Source: Petrotoga olearia DSM 13574
Lineage (GTDB): Bacteria; Thermotogota; Thermotogae; Petrotogales; Petrotogaceae
Direction: 5' to 3'
DNA: 64,000 nucleotides
Assembly (NCBI RefSeq): GCF_002895525.1
Contig: NZ_AZRL01000016.1
Coordinates: 159,362 to 223,361, forward strand
In this document: positions 54,030-62,131 of the stretch, one piece after another
Layout: the number at the start of each line of letters is the position of its first letter
Position numbering within the stretch: the stretch's first letter is position 1
Made by a program: the position numbers and the translations under genes
Notes under the pieces: model-generated
What the model saw: only the letters and a program-made list of their open reading frames with translations
The model's database searches: none
Told to the model about the DNA's origin: nothing

Positions 54030-55418
54030 TCAGGACACTAAATCTTTAAAACTTATTAAAATAACATTATTACTGGCTTTGGCAAAATTCAAGGTTTCTT
54101 TCGTAAAACCGTTTTTCGAGAAAAGTATATAAAATTTATTCTCAAAATGAAATAAAGCCCCTTTATCCATAAGTTTTTTAACTACTGACATGTCTAACAA
54201 TGTATTTTGCCATTTGCATTCACCAAGAAGAATGTTTTTCTCATCGTAGGCTACTATATCGATTTCTTCTTCTATTTTTTTAATGGGGTTATTGCCCCAC
54301 CACTTGCCAATATTTTCAAAAATGAACGGTAATTTACCCTCGACATTCATTTTCTTCAGGATTTCAACTGAAATGTCTTCGAAAATGGGGCCTATGTACT
54401 CATTCATAAATGGCTTTATTTTATTTTTTATAACGAAATCCGCCAATCCTTGTTCAATTAATGCTTTGTTTTTAAAAACAAACCTATACCAAAATTTAAA
54501 GAAATTATCCTTAATCTTGAAAATACTACCCCTGCTTTTTCTACCAATCGGTTCAGGTTTTATTCTTTCAACGATCTTCAGATCAATCAGGGTATTCAAA
54601 TACTTAGCCACTTTGGAATTATCGAAACTGATTCTTGAGGAAATTTCATTCAATTTTCCGTTTCCTTCTGCCAAAGCTTCTAAAATAGAATTGTAAATCA
54701 AAGGCTCCCTTAATTCTTGTCTTAGCAAGAATGTAGGTTCTTCGTTAAGATACGATGATTTAAATAATATTTTTTGTTTTATATTTTCATAAACGTCCAC
54801 TTTTTCATCAAAGGTGACCAAGTATTGCGGTGTACCCCCTAAAACTCCGTATGTGTTGACTTGTTCCTCCCAAGAATATTTTGGGAAAAACTTTCGACTG
54901 TCAAAAAAACCAAAAGGGGTAATCTCAAATTGTGCGGTTCTTCTCCCATACAATGGGCTTTTATAACCCAAAACTTCATTTTCCATAAAACTGACATATG
55001 AGCCACAGATTATCAAAAATAATTTGGTGTCTTTCAAACTATGATCTATCAATTTCTGTAAAATCGATGGAATACTACTATTCGCATTCACCAAATATTG
55101 GAACTCATCAATTACAATTACTAATCTTTCTTCTTTTGTTCTACTTGCAATAAAGATGAAAGCTTCTTCCCAAGAATTAAACCCAGTTAACCCCGTTAGA
55201 TTGAAAAACGAAAACACCTCTTTAGAAAATTTTTCTAATGAAACACTATCTACTGATTCATCGGCTACAAAAAATATAAAAGGCTTCTCTTTGCAAAATT
55301 CCAAAAGTAAGGTGGTTTTTCCAACCCTTCTTCTTCCATATACAACAACAAATTGGAACTTGTCTTCTTTATATAGTTTGTTTAAAGCGGTTAACTCTGA
55401 TTCTCTACCAATAAACAT
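54030..55418 (-). CDS. AAA+ ATPase of the DUF234 family with nuclease-like tail
   Basis: The 462-residue protein has Walker A GRRRVGKTTLL (28-36 region), Walker B RLVIVIDEFQYL, a sensor (FLIICGSY), and a wHTH-like segment (GNGKLNEISSRISFDNSKVAKYLNTLIDLKIVERIKP). The DUF234 end (IGPIFEDISVEIL) carries EEIDIVAYDE followed by LLGECKW, the D-x(n)-ExK pattern of PD-(D/E)XK nucleases. Such ATPases are common mobile genes in archaea and thermophiles with unknown job. Start ATG 55418 follows AGAGGTG. A four-unit operator lies just upstream. Confidence 0.82.
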   Translation of the reverse strand: MFIGRESELTALNKLYKEDKFQFVVVYGRRRVGKTTLLLEFCKEKPFIFFVADESVDSVSLEKFSKEVFSFFNLTGLTGFNSWEEAFIFIASRTKEERLVIVIDEFQYLVNANSSIPSILQKLIDHSLKDTKLFLIICGSYVSFMENEVLGYKSPLYGRRTAQFEITPFGFFDSRKFFPKYSWEEQVNTYGVLGGTPQYLVTFDEKVDVYENIKQKILFKSSYLNEEPTFLLRQELREPLIYNSILEALAEGNGKLNEISSRISFDNSKVAKYLNTLIDLKIVERIKPEPIGRKSRGSIFKIKDNFFKFWYRFVFKNKALIEQGLADFVIKNKIKPFMNEYIGPIFEDISVEILKKMNVEGKLPFIFENIGKWWGNNPIKKIEEEIDIVAYDEKNILLGECKWQNTLLDMSVVKKLMDKGALFHFENKFYILFSKNGFTKETLNFAKASNNVILISFKDLVS

Positions 55419-55436
55419 GTAAGTCACCTCTGTAAC

Positions 55437-55506
55437 TAACTCATGAGTTACTAACTTTAGAGTTACTAACTCATGAGTAAGTAACTCTAAAGTTAGTAAT
55501 ATTATA
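55437..55506 (-). promoter_or_regulatory. Four-unit operator and extended -10 promoter of the DUF234 ATPase
   Basis: Four 14-base near-palindromes at 55437, 55452, 55467 and 55482 (TAACTCATGAGTTA, TAACTTTAGAGTTA, TAACTCATGAGTAA, TAACTCTAAAGTTA), stepping exactly 15 bases. They lie between the minus-strand TGGTATAAT (55506-55501) and the start codon. The first unit is a perfect palindrome. Confidence 0.75.
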
Positions 55507-55559
55507 CCACAAAAATGTGTGTATGGTGAAAAGACTATTATTTTTTTACAAAATATACT

Positions 55560-55700
55560 ATAAAACCTATTATACGTGAGCTATATGATAAGAGAGCTCA
55601 CCTTCAAAAACATATGGTATAATTAAATTTACAAAGAAAACAATTTACCCCTCTTATGAGCGGTGAGCGACAATTAATTTTAAAAAGGTCACAGGGCGCT
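55560..55700 (+). repeat. AT-rich promoter-bearing repeat, copy A
   Basis: ATAAAACCTATTATACGTGAG through CTTCAAAAACATATGG-TATAAT (extended -10 at 55618-55623) to CAAAGAAAACAATTTACC. Then comes a degenerate GC block (TTATGAGCGGTGAGCG and CACAGGGCGCTGCATC). It ends before the MntA gene, whose start is 153 bases after the -10. It covers most of the 352-base gap; the rest is the operator above. Confidence 0.75.
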
Positions 55701-55770
55701 GCATCTATGTTTTAAAGTTTCCCAAGACAGTATAAGATTTAAATACAATCGAATTAAGAAGGTGAACAAC

Positions 55771-56223
55771 ATGGTTCTTGACAAATTAGAATTCCTAAAA
55801 GATTTGTGTAAAAAATATAAAATAGGGTTAGTTTATTTGTTTGGCTCGCAGAAAGAACAAGCTTATCATTTACTAAAAAACAATGATGATAACAATATAA
55901 AAATAGATGATCCTCTCACCGACATAGATGTGGGAATAGTTTTTTTGTTTGATTTGGATAGTATAAAGCATAGATACAAGCTTTATGCTAGTATATATAA
56001 TGAATTAGAAGAATTATTTAAACCTTACAAATTAGATCTGGTATTTTTGCAAGAAACTCATTCTGTATTCCAGACTGAAGCGTTAAAAGGCATATGCGTA
56101 TATAGTGAATCAGAAAATTTCAAAGATGAATACGAAATGATGGTGTTAAGACGTGCTGCCGATTTTAAATATGTCCTCGATTTATACCATAAAGAAGTAT
56201 TAGAAAAATATGAGGAGAAGTAA
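55771..56223 (+). CDS. mntA: MntA-type minimal nucleotidyltransferase antitoxin
   Basis: The 150-residue protein is a minimal nucleotidyltransferase: VYLFGSQKEQ with the GS pair (25-26), DIDVGIVF with D51 and D53, and LDLVFLQE with the third Asp (about residue 92). These three acids bind metal and ATP. About 25 residues separate GS from the Asp pair, a longer insert than usual. It pairs with HepT downstream (3-base gap); MntA proteins AMPylate HepT to silence it. ATG 55771 follows GAAGGTG. Confidence 0.85.
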   Translation: MVLDKLEFLKDLCKKYKIGLVYLFGSQKEQAYHLLKNNDDNNIKIDDPLTDIDVGIVFLFDLDSIKHRYKLYASIYNELEELFKPYKLDLVFLQETHSVFQTEALKGICVYSESENFKDEYEMMVLRRAADFKYVLDLYHKEVLEKYEEK

Positions 56224-56226
56224 AAG

Positions 56227-56652
56227 ATGATAAATAAAGAGCTTATTAGAGATAGATTGATATTCATCAATGACTATCTAATTCAGTTGGAAATACTGTC
56301 TCACTTATCAAAAGAAGAATTTCTACGAGATAGGAGAAACCCTGCAGCTGCTGAAAGTTTTCTTCGAAGGTCTTTAGAAGCAATCTTTGACATTGGAAGG
56401 CATATATTAGCTAAGACAGGTAGCATAGATATGTCCACTGAGTATAAAGCTATTGCTATGGGGCTTGGAGAAAAAGATATTATAAACAAGAATTTGAGCC
56501 AGAAATTAATTCAAATGGCGGGTTATCGGAATAGATTGGTTCATATGTATCACATGATCTCTCAAGAAGAGCTGTACGATATAATAACAGAAAATTTGGA
56601 TGACATTAGACAATTCATTAAAAGCGTAGAAAAATTCATCGAAAATAACTGA
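56227..56652 (+). CDS. hepT: HepT-type HEPN RNase toxin
   Basis: A 141-residue all-helical HEPN (DUF86) protein with AGYRNRLVHMYHMI. This gives R101-x4-H106-x-Y108, the RX4HXY motif, where R and H are the RNase residues and Y is the site of oligo-AMPylation by MntA. It lies three bases after mntA, a complete type VII-like toxin-antitoxin pair. The bases after the stop match no gene. Confidence 0.88.
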   Translation: MINKELIRDRLIFINDYLIQLEILSHLSKEEFLRDRRNPAAAESFLRRSLEAIFDIGRHILAKTGSIDMSTEYKAIAMGLGEKDIINKNLSQKLIQMAGYRNRLVHMYHMISQEELYDIITENLDDIRQFIKSVEKFIENN

Positions 56653-56868
56653 TGAGGTATCCTCAAATATTCCCTTTCAAGATGAAAAAATACAGTGGGA
56701 ATTCTCTCCAACTTCCTCACAAGATTCACATCATCCGGCTTTTCGATTTTACTCATTGCTAACTCTGCATTGTCTATTTTAAGTATCGCTGTGCAAAAGA
56801 TCATTGGTTCCAGATGAATTCTTTATTGAATAGAAGTTACCTGAGTTTTAGAAAAAGATCCTTTTCCT
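56653..56868. other. Non-coding or decayed stretch after hepT
   Basis: A minus-strand frame in 56665-56804 reads IDNAELAMSKIEKPDDVNLV and RKLERIPTVFF with gene-like composition but runs backwards into hepT. It may be the worn end of a lost gene. I see no start signal and call no gene. Confidence 0.3.
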
Positions 56869-56871
56869 CAC

Positions 56872-56933
56872 GGGTGGGGAGCGGGGGAAGGGCGCTATAA
56901 AATTCATTATACAGGATTTGTGTGATAGGGTGG
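56872..56933 (+). repeat. G-tract block plus TTCATTATACAGG tail
   Basis: GGG-T-GGGG-AGC-GGGGG-AA-GGG at 56872-56892, then CGCTATAAAATTCATTATAC. The 33 bases at 56901-56933 (AATTCATTATACAGG through GATAGGGTGG) are identical to 62549-62581. Confidence 0.75.
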
Positions 56934-56974
56934 GATATTATTATAGATCAGAGTTATCCATTAAAAAATTTACA

Positions 56975-57994
56975 CTAAATCACTATCTCTTCATCATAAT
57001 TTGAATTTTTAAAATCCACGTCATTATGCAATATTTCGACTAATTTGCTAGCACTCAATCCTCCATACTCTTTAACAATCTTTTCTACAACCCCTCTTTC
57101 TTCATCTGCTAAATACTTTAAAGGGCTCTGATCTACCAAACCGATCATATATGTCTCTTTCAAAAACTTTTTAGAAAAATCGATATTCATTCTTATTAAA
57201 TTTGTCTTTATCAAATAGTCTAAAAGAACGCCCTCTTCATTTTTTGCCCCTTTGGGAATTGGGCCATAATTATAATGAATGAATTTCAAATTAGCAATCT
57301 GCCTGCCAAGGTTTTTTTTGGATTCTTTTTCCACTAACCATAGCAATTTAAAAAAGACGGTTTTGTATAAAAATTCCTTATGATGATATTTTTTTGAATA
57401 ATAAAATAATCCAGCTATTAAACCCTTCATTTTTTCAATGTCTATTTCAGGATGTTTAATATACAAAATTTTCTCTAGTTCTTGAACTTCAAGTTTATTT
57501 TCAAATTCTTTAAGAATTCTGTGAATGTTTCCTAAGATCCTCTTATACTCGATATCAGGAATATTATCTTTATTACTTTTTAAAATCTTGTAAAATTCAA
57601 CCGGTTCGGAAACTCTTTTGATCAAATCGCTATTAACTTTAGTTGGTAATGAACCCATCTCATAACGTTGTATAGTAGCTTCTCCTAAACCTAAAATTAA
57701 GGCAAATAGGGTTTGAGAGACATTATACTTACTTCTAATTTCCTTGATTTCTTCAGGTAATACCAAATTATTCAACTCAGCATATTTTCTGTATGCCACT
57801 TTTAAGTTCTCATTCTCATAATATGGTTCAAGTAACTCAGCCCCACATTCTTCACATATAGCAACAGTCCGTTCGACTTCAATAGGATAATTCTTAACGT
57901 TATAATTCTCTCTCTTTTTTATCGTTTTATACCTCACCAATTTTCCACATTGCTCACAGAACAACCTTTCTTTTGGTTTTTTCAATTCATACAT
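56975..57994 (-). CDS. Antitoxin: zinc finger, HTH and Panacea-like (DUF4065) domain
   Basis: The 339-residue protein has an MqsA/YgiT-type zinc finger (C13, C16, C47, C50), a helix-turn-helix (~80-130, EIRSKYNVSQTLFALILGLGEATIQRYEMG), and a C-terminal DUF4065/Panacea-like domain. The last is marked by TVFFKLLWLVEKES and FIHYNYGPIPKG. Panacea domains are known to neutralise many unrelated toxins. Start ATG 57994 follows GAGGAGGGTGAAGG and overlaps the toxin stop by 8 bases. It probably binds the palindrome at 58347-58376 to repress the operon. Confidence 0.8.
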   Translation of the reverse strand: MYELKKPKERLFCEQCGKLVRYKTIKKRENYNVKNYPIEVERTVAICEECGAELLEPYYENENLKVAYRKYAELNNLVLPEEIKEIRSKYNVSQTLFALILGLGEATIQRYEMGSLPTKVNSDLIKRVSEPVEFYKILKSNKDNIPDIEYKRILGNIHRILKEFENKLEVQELEKILYIKHPEIDIEKMKGLIAGLFYYSKKYHHKEFLYKTVFFKLLWLVEKESKKNLGRQIANLKFIHYNYGPIPKGAKNEEGVLLDYLIKTNLIRMNIDFSKKFLKETYMIGLVDQSPLKYLADEERGVVEKIVKEYGGLSASKLVEILHNDVDFKNSNYDEEIVI

Positions 57995-58328
57995 TTCCTT
58001 CACCCTCCTCTGACTCATGAAAAGACAAAAGTACCATGTAATCTTTTTTTTCAACGTATTTTATTTTTATATAAATTTGATACACTTCATCCTCAACACA
58101 CAATTGTTTTTTAAAAATATAAACAGTTCCTTCAGGAAAATTAGTATCTTTCTCTACACCATCTAATATAAAATCATCTTTTGTTAATTCGTTAAGTAAA
58201 AAATTATGAACGTCTTGCTCAGTCCATCCGATCTTGGTTAGAAACTCAGTATTTTTCACCCTTTTCACGAGCTGTAATTGATTATTATTAATAACTTGTT
58301 TCAATAATTCCAGAAAAAATTCAACCAT
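57987..58328 (-). CDS. MqsR-like toxin candidate
   Basis: The 113-residue protein resembles MqsR: IGWTEQDVHNFLLNELTKDDF, then PEGTVYIFKKQL, DEVYQIYIKIKY and VLLSFHES fall in the order of the E. coli MqsR strands. MqsR is an RNase that cuts mRNA at GCU. The gene precedes its antitoxin, as in mqsRA and unlike most type II pairs. ATG 58328 has GCAGGAG upstream and a 14-base leader. Resemblance is by eye, so the RNase claim is tentative. Confidence 0.65.
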   Translation of the reverse strand: MVEFFLELLKQVINNNQLQLVKRVKNTEFLTKIGWTEQDVHNFLLNELTKDDFILDGVEKDTNFPEGTVYIFKKQLCVEDEVYQIYIKIKYVEKKDYMVLLSFHESEEGEGNV

Positions 58329-58346
58329 TTTATAACTCCTGCACTC

Positions 58347-58376
58347 ATATTATACCATCAATTGATGGTATAATAT
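58347..58376. promoter_or_regulatory. 30-bp perfect palindrome over the toxin-antitoxin promoter
   Basis: ATATTATACCATCAA is followed directly by its exact complement TTGATGGTATAATAT. The minus-strand extended -10 TGGTATAAT (58357-58349) lies in one arm and its mirror in the other. Binding of a dimer here would block the promoter. Confidence 0.82.
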
Positions 58377-58498
58377 ATTAAATATTGTTACAAAATACAT
58401 CTTTATATTAACTCTCCTAAATGACACAAACTAATATTTTTTTGACTTGTAGGTTAACGGTTTGAGCTTTTTATAAAGTGTTTATACGTAGTGCCCTA

Positions 58499-60244
58499 TC
58501 AAATTTCATCTTCAGATGTTTCCTTTTGACTTATTGCTTCTAACATTAGAGAGAGTGCATCTGTGAGGTCTATTATCAACTTTTTTACCTTTGCAGAATT
58601 GGACAACTTAACCAATCCAAAATGTTGTAGCTCCTTATCAAAGTTTGAACCTTTGCGATGAGCCGCCCCAGTTGATCGAATCGTCTGCACAGTACGCAGA
58701 GGCTGTATAATCTGCAACCTAGTATTATCTTTAACTCCTATTTTTCTCAAATAGACTTCAAGCAAGTCGATGGAACCTTTAATTGAGCGTTTATCAATTT
58801 TTTGACCACTTTCATGTGAAAGAAGCCTAACGTTTAACGAATCAACAGTAATTTTTGCTAATACTTGTACTAACTCATCGAACTCCTTCCATTCCTCGGT
58901 TAAAGGTAAATGTAACGTCTGATAAGCATGTCGATCTTTCTCATCGAGGTCTAGAAATAACTCCTCACCATATCTTGCTTTCGCTTCAAGCTGAATTTTC
59001 TCGAATGCTACTTGAAAGTAATAAACTGGATCATCTGTTGGTTCAGCGAGATCTACCATAAAATCACGGAAAAAGCGATGTCTGGTAATTGTTCCTCTAG
59101 GGGAAACATTAAATTGACGCCAATGTAATTGTTCCCTGTAGGGAATACGGCCTAAATATCCAAGCCAGACGTGAACAAGCTCTTCCTCTGTTATATCTAT
59201 GGGAAGGTGCCATAAGTCAAGGCACCCTATACCTGAGTTGCTGACCTTATAGCGACTCGGCTCTTGGTAGTATTTAATCAAAACCTCTCGATTAAAGTAT
59301 ACTGGGGTAAAAAAGGACGGAGTCCCACGGTCAACATAATGGTTGCTAAGTTCTTCCTCGTTACATGTGAATTCAACATCATTACCTTGTTCATCACGAC
59401 TTATGATAAATTTGGCAAATTTTTTCTCTCTCTTTCCCGTAGCAAACCAAGTATGGCACTTGTCGGGTTCAGAATAGGGGAAGATCACATCCTTACCAAG
59501 AATACTTGATGAACTCTGGTAACCATTCATAGGAATGTCAGTGCGAAGCCAAAGTTCAAAACAAGACGATTCATCTCCCAAGGAGTAACTCGCAAATTTC
59601 CCTTTAATATGTTCGCTAATGTCTTCCTTGACCCTCCGCCAATGATCATGATAACGAACAAGGTAGCATTGATTGGCAGCCAGGTAATCTTTCAAATGAT
59701 GAGCGTCAATTAAAACTAGACGATTATTATTCTCTTGTTTAATACGAACTATTGGTCGTATATTCCCATCATCGTCAATACGTTGATATTCATTTTTCTC
59801 AGTCACAAAAAAAGCCTCGTGATACAGGATAAAATTTTGTACTAGTTCGAAGGTGTTTGAAATAAAGCCGTGGAATTCGCGATAAATCACAAATGGGCGG
59901 AATTTGATACCGCCAATTTCAGCCTCCAGGCCAGGGTCGTAATGGGCTTTCTTTTCTCCATCACATACATAGAAAAAAGGTTTTCCAAATTCTAGTTGGA
60001 CATCCCAATTAGCTTTTGACAATAACCTCTCAAGATTATCTTTTGTCGCAGAGGCAAGCGCACTAAAGGTGAAGAAATTATTAGTTCCTTCTTTCCATGA
60101 ACGAGCGGCAACAATCCAGTCTGATGATTTTGTCTCTTCTTCAGTAATCCAGTCTTCAAAAGCCAAAAAGGATAAAATTTTCCTTAACTCTTCTTTACCA
60201 GTAAAACCGCGTAGTATACTAGGAATTCTATTGTCTTTGTTCAT
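58499..60244 (-). CDS. Large unknown protein with HEPN-like C-terminus, likely defence
   Basis: The 581-residue protein has no clear N-terminal family. The middle is beta-rich (FVIYREFHGFISNTFELVQNF, ECSSCFELWLRTDI-type segments). The C-terminal ~90 residues are helical with IQPLRTVQTIRSTGAAHRKGS, which gives R523-x5-H529, the active-site spacing of HEPN RNases, followed by a closing helix. Three 60-base stretches counted 42-45% G+C against 33% in a neighbouring line, and codons use CGC, GCC and CAG more. This suggests recent transfer. Start ATG 60244 follows GGAGAGG. It could be an abortive-infection-type gene such as ApeA-like or a new family; I cannot name it. Confidence 0.55.
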   Translation of the reverse strand: MNKDNRIPSILRGFTGKEELRKILSFLAFEDWITEEETKSSDWIVAARSWKEGTNNFFTFSALASATKDNLERLLSKANWDVQLEFGKPFFYVCDGEKKAHYDPGLEAEIGGIKFRPFVIYREFHGFISNTFELVQNFILYHEAFFVTEKNEYQRIDDDGNIRPIVRIKQENNNRLVLIDAHHLKDYLAANQCYLVRYHDHWRRVKEDISEHIKGKFASYSLGDESSCFELWLRTDIPMNGYQSSSSILGKDVIFPYSEPDKCHTWFATGKREKKFAKFIISRDEQGNDVEFTCNEEELSNHYVDRGTPSFFTPVYFNREVLIKYYQEPSRYKVSNSGIGCLDLWHLPIDITEEELVHVWLGYLGRIPYREQLHWRQFNVSPRGTITRHRFFRDFMVDLAEPTDDPVYYFQVAFEKIQLEAKARYGEELFLDLDEKDRHAYQTLHLPLTEEWKEFDELVQVLAKITVDSLNVRLLSHESGQKIDKRSIKGSIDLLEVYLRKIGVKDNTRLQIIQPLRTVQTIRSTGAAHRKGSNFDKELQHFGLVKLSNSAKVKKLIIDLTDALSLMLEAISQKETSEDEI

Positions 60245-60539
60245 GACTTTTCCTCTCCAATTTTATTGGGGTATTACGCATAACTTCGGTATATCTGCAA
60301 TACTTCGTATAACATCCCAATCTTAGTAGTATATGTACCTCAAATATTCCTCCATTTTGGACTTATATCTGAACTACTTAATATATACCTCTATGAATGA
60401 ACACTTCTTCTCTCCCAAGCGTTTTCCAATCAACCCTATTATACCATTACCTTTCTTATTTTAAAACACGAAACTATAAAACCCAACTTGCCTACTTTTT
60501 CTTCCTAAAACGGGTGGGAAACGTGGTGAAAGGGCAAAA

Positions 60540-60712
60540 GAATCTTTCCCTAATGGGCGAGGAGCGGGGAAGGGCGCTATAAAGCTCATTATACGAGAGT
60601 TATATGATAAGATAGCACACCTTCAAAAACATATGGTATAATTAAATTGACAAAGAAAACAATTTACTCCTCTTACGGGCGGGGAGCGGGGCGAAGGGGC
60701 GCTAAACACAAC
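60540..60712 (+). repeat. AT-rich promoter-bearing repeat, copy B, between two G-tract blocks
   Basis: A partial G-tract block (60555-60576), then ATAAAGCTCATTATACGAGAG through CTTCAAAAACATATGG-TATAAT (-10 at 60637-60642), then a full block at 60677-60699 (GGG-C-GGGG-AGC-GGGG-CGAA-GGGG). It lies just before the Rpn pseudogene. The rest of the gap from 60245 holds the HEPN-like gene's upstream region and no gene. Confidence 0.8.
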
Positions 60713-60739
60713 AAAAAATAAACCAAAAAGGAGAAGCTT

Positions 60740-61518
60740 ATGTCTAATCCAATAAAAGATTCCATATTCAAAGAATTATTTGAAGACAGAACTATATTCT
60801 ATGACTTCCTAAAAGCCTTTCTACCAAAAGAAATCACAAAACAAATAAAAGAGACAGATTTAAAACGTGAACAAACTGAACTAAAGGGATGGTCTTTTAC
60901 GATGGAAAAGCGAAATGGACATCACCAACGGATGTGAAAGACAAGATAACAAAGATACAAAACATGGAAGAGTATTTGATAAAAGCTGAATATGAACTAA
61001 TAAGTTTAAGTAATATAAAAGAAGAAACGATAATAAACATGAAGAAGGCACTAGGAGTAATCTTATTAACGGACAAACCAAACGTAAGGATAAAAAACGC
61101 AGAAGAGTTGATAAAGATGATAAATGAAGATATAATATCGAAATTGCCGAAAGAAGAACAAGAGAAGTTTGAAAAACACAGGAACGCATTCTTAGAATTG
61201 CTTAGAAAGAGGACAGATTACAAAGAGATAGAAGAAAGGTACGAAGAGCTAAAAGAAATGGAGGTGCCAAAAATGTTTAACACATTAGAAGAGATAGCAA
61301 AAAAAGATAGAGAAAAAGCTAAATTGGAAGGTAAAGTAGAAGGAAAACTTGAAGAAAGAAGAGAAGTAGCTATAAAGTTATTAAGTAAACGATTTGGCAG
61401 ACAATTAACCACAGAGATGAAAGAAAAGATAAAAGAAGCTGAAGAAGCAAAAATAAACCAAATAATCGACAATATATTTGAAATAACAATAGAAGAACTA
61501 AAAGAAATATTGAAATAA
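60740..61518 (+). pseudogene. Rpn-family (PD-(D/E)XK transposase-like) gene with core deleted
   Basis: The N-terminal part (MSNPIKDSIFKELFEDRTIFYDFLKAFLP...) and C-terminal part (VFYDGKAKWTSPTD, GVILLTDKPNVRIKNAEEL, RYEELKEMEVPKMF, FGRQLTTEMKEKI) are typical of recombination-promoting Rpn nucleases. The join near 60885 changes frame and removes the ~70-80 residues that hold the catalytic D and ExK, so neither half can be active. A fragment of a sister copy is at 53774-53858. Confidence 0.8.
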
Positions 61519-61571
61519 TGGTAGCAGGTGAAACACAATCTGATATTTTTGGATAGCTAACAGGGCAAAAC

Positions 61572-61625
61572 CCTTTTCCATTTCCTCATAGGTTAGTTGC
61601 GGAGTAAAATGGAAAAGGCTTTTTT
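61572..61625 (+). terminator. Long-loop terminator after the Rpn pseudogene
   Basis: CCTTTTCCATTT (61572-61583) pairs exactly with AAATGGAAAAGG (61607-61618) across a 23-base loop, followed by CTTTTTTCC. It lies within repeat-like GC-poor sequence after the stop. Confidence 0.6.
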
Positions 61626-61627
61626 CC

Positions 61628-62040
61628 TTATGGGCAGGCGGACAAACTTTGCATAATCGGGCACACTTTTCGTTTAGAAAGTGTATCATTTATATATTTT
61701 TGTACAATTTTATAAATTTTAATTTTTAAAACTTCACTATTCATAATTTTTTCATCAATAGCTCTCGTTAATTCAATTCCAATTTTTTGATTATCAAACT
61801 CAACTATGAAATCAGGAGATTCGCTACATTCTAATTGATAATTTTTTGGAAAAAGATCCTCATCAAAAATTTTATAATAATCGCAGAAAAAATCTTCTAA
61901 TAGCTTAAATTCTTCTTTTTTCTTATCGTTTATTTTTTATCACCCCACTTTGTAGTAGCAATTCCCATACTTTTAAGTGTTTTAGAAAGTATACCGACAA
62001 TTGGTCCAACAGATGGTACACTTACTAAAGGAAAGTACAC
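61628..62040 (-). pseudogene. Broken nuclease-like gene in two frames, tail in repeat
   Basis: A GTG at 62040 opens a 36-residue frame (LVSVPSVGPIVGIL to KWGDKK) that stops at 61930. A second frame begins at ATA 61933, overlapping that stop, and runs 101 residues (KKKEEFKLLEDFFCDYYKIF, then ESPDFIVEFDNQKIGIELTRAI). The PDFIVEF...IGIELT pattern resembles restriction-like nuclease cores. The end (SLSACP) is coded by repeat-type sequence (TGCCCATAAGG), so the C-terminus is cut. A GGGGTGAT site precedes the ATA; an A6 run at the overlap could also cause a frameshift. Confidence 0.5.
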
Positions 62041-62131
62041 CTACCTCTCACACAAATTCTATATAAGGTTCCTATAAAATCAAATAAATTTCACCTTTTT
62101 GGCCTTTTTTCACCTAATAAATACTTTCTCT

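Noticed and set aside
56562..56804. 80-residue minus-strand frame
   Set aside because: Its C-terminal half is antisense to hepT and it lacks a ribosome site; noted only as a possible remnant.
60265..60315. loxP-like sequence (CATAACTTCGGTAT ... ATACTTCGTATAAC)
   Set aside because: The two ACTTCG units run in the same direction rather than inverted, and the spacer does not match, so it is not a loxP-type site; it lies in the upstream region of the HEPN-like gene.
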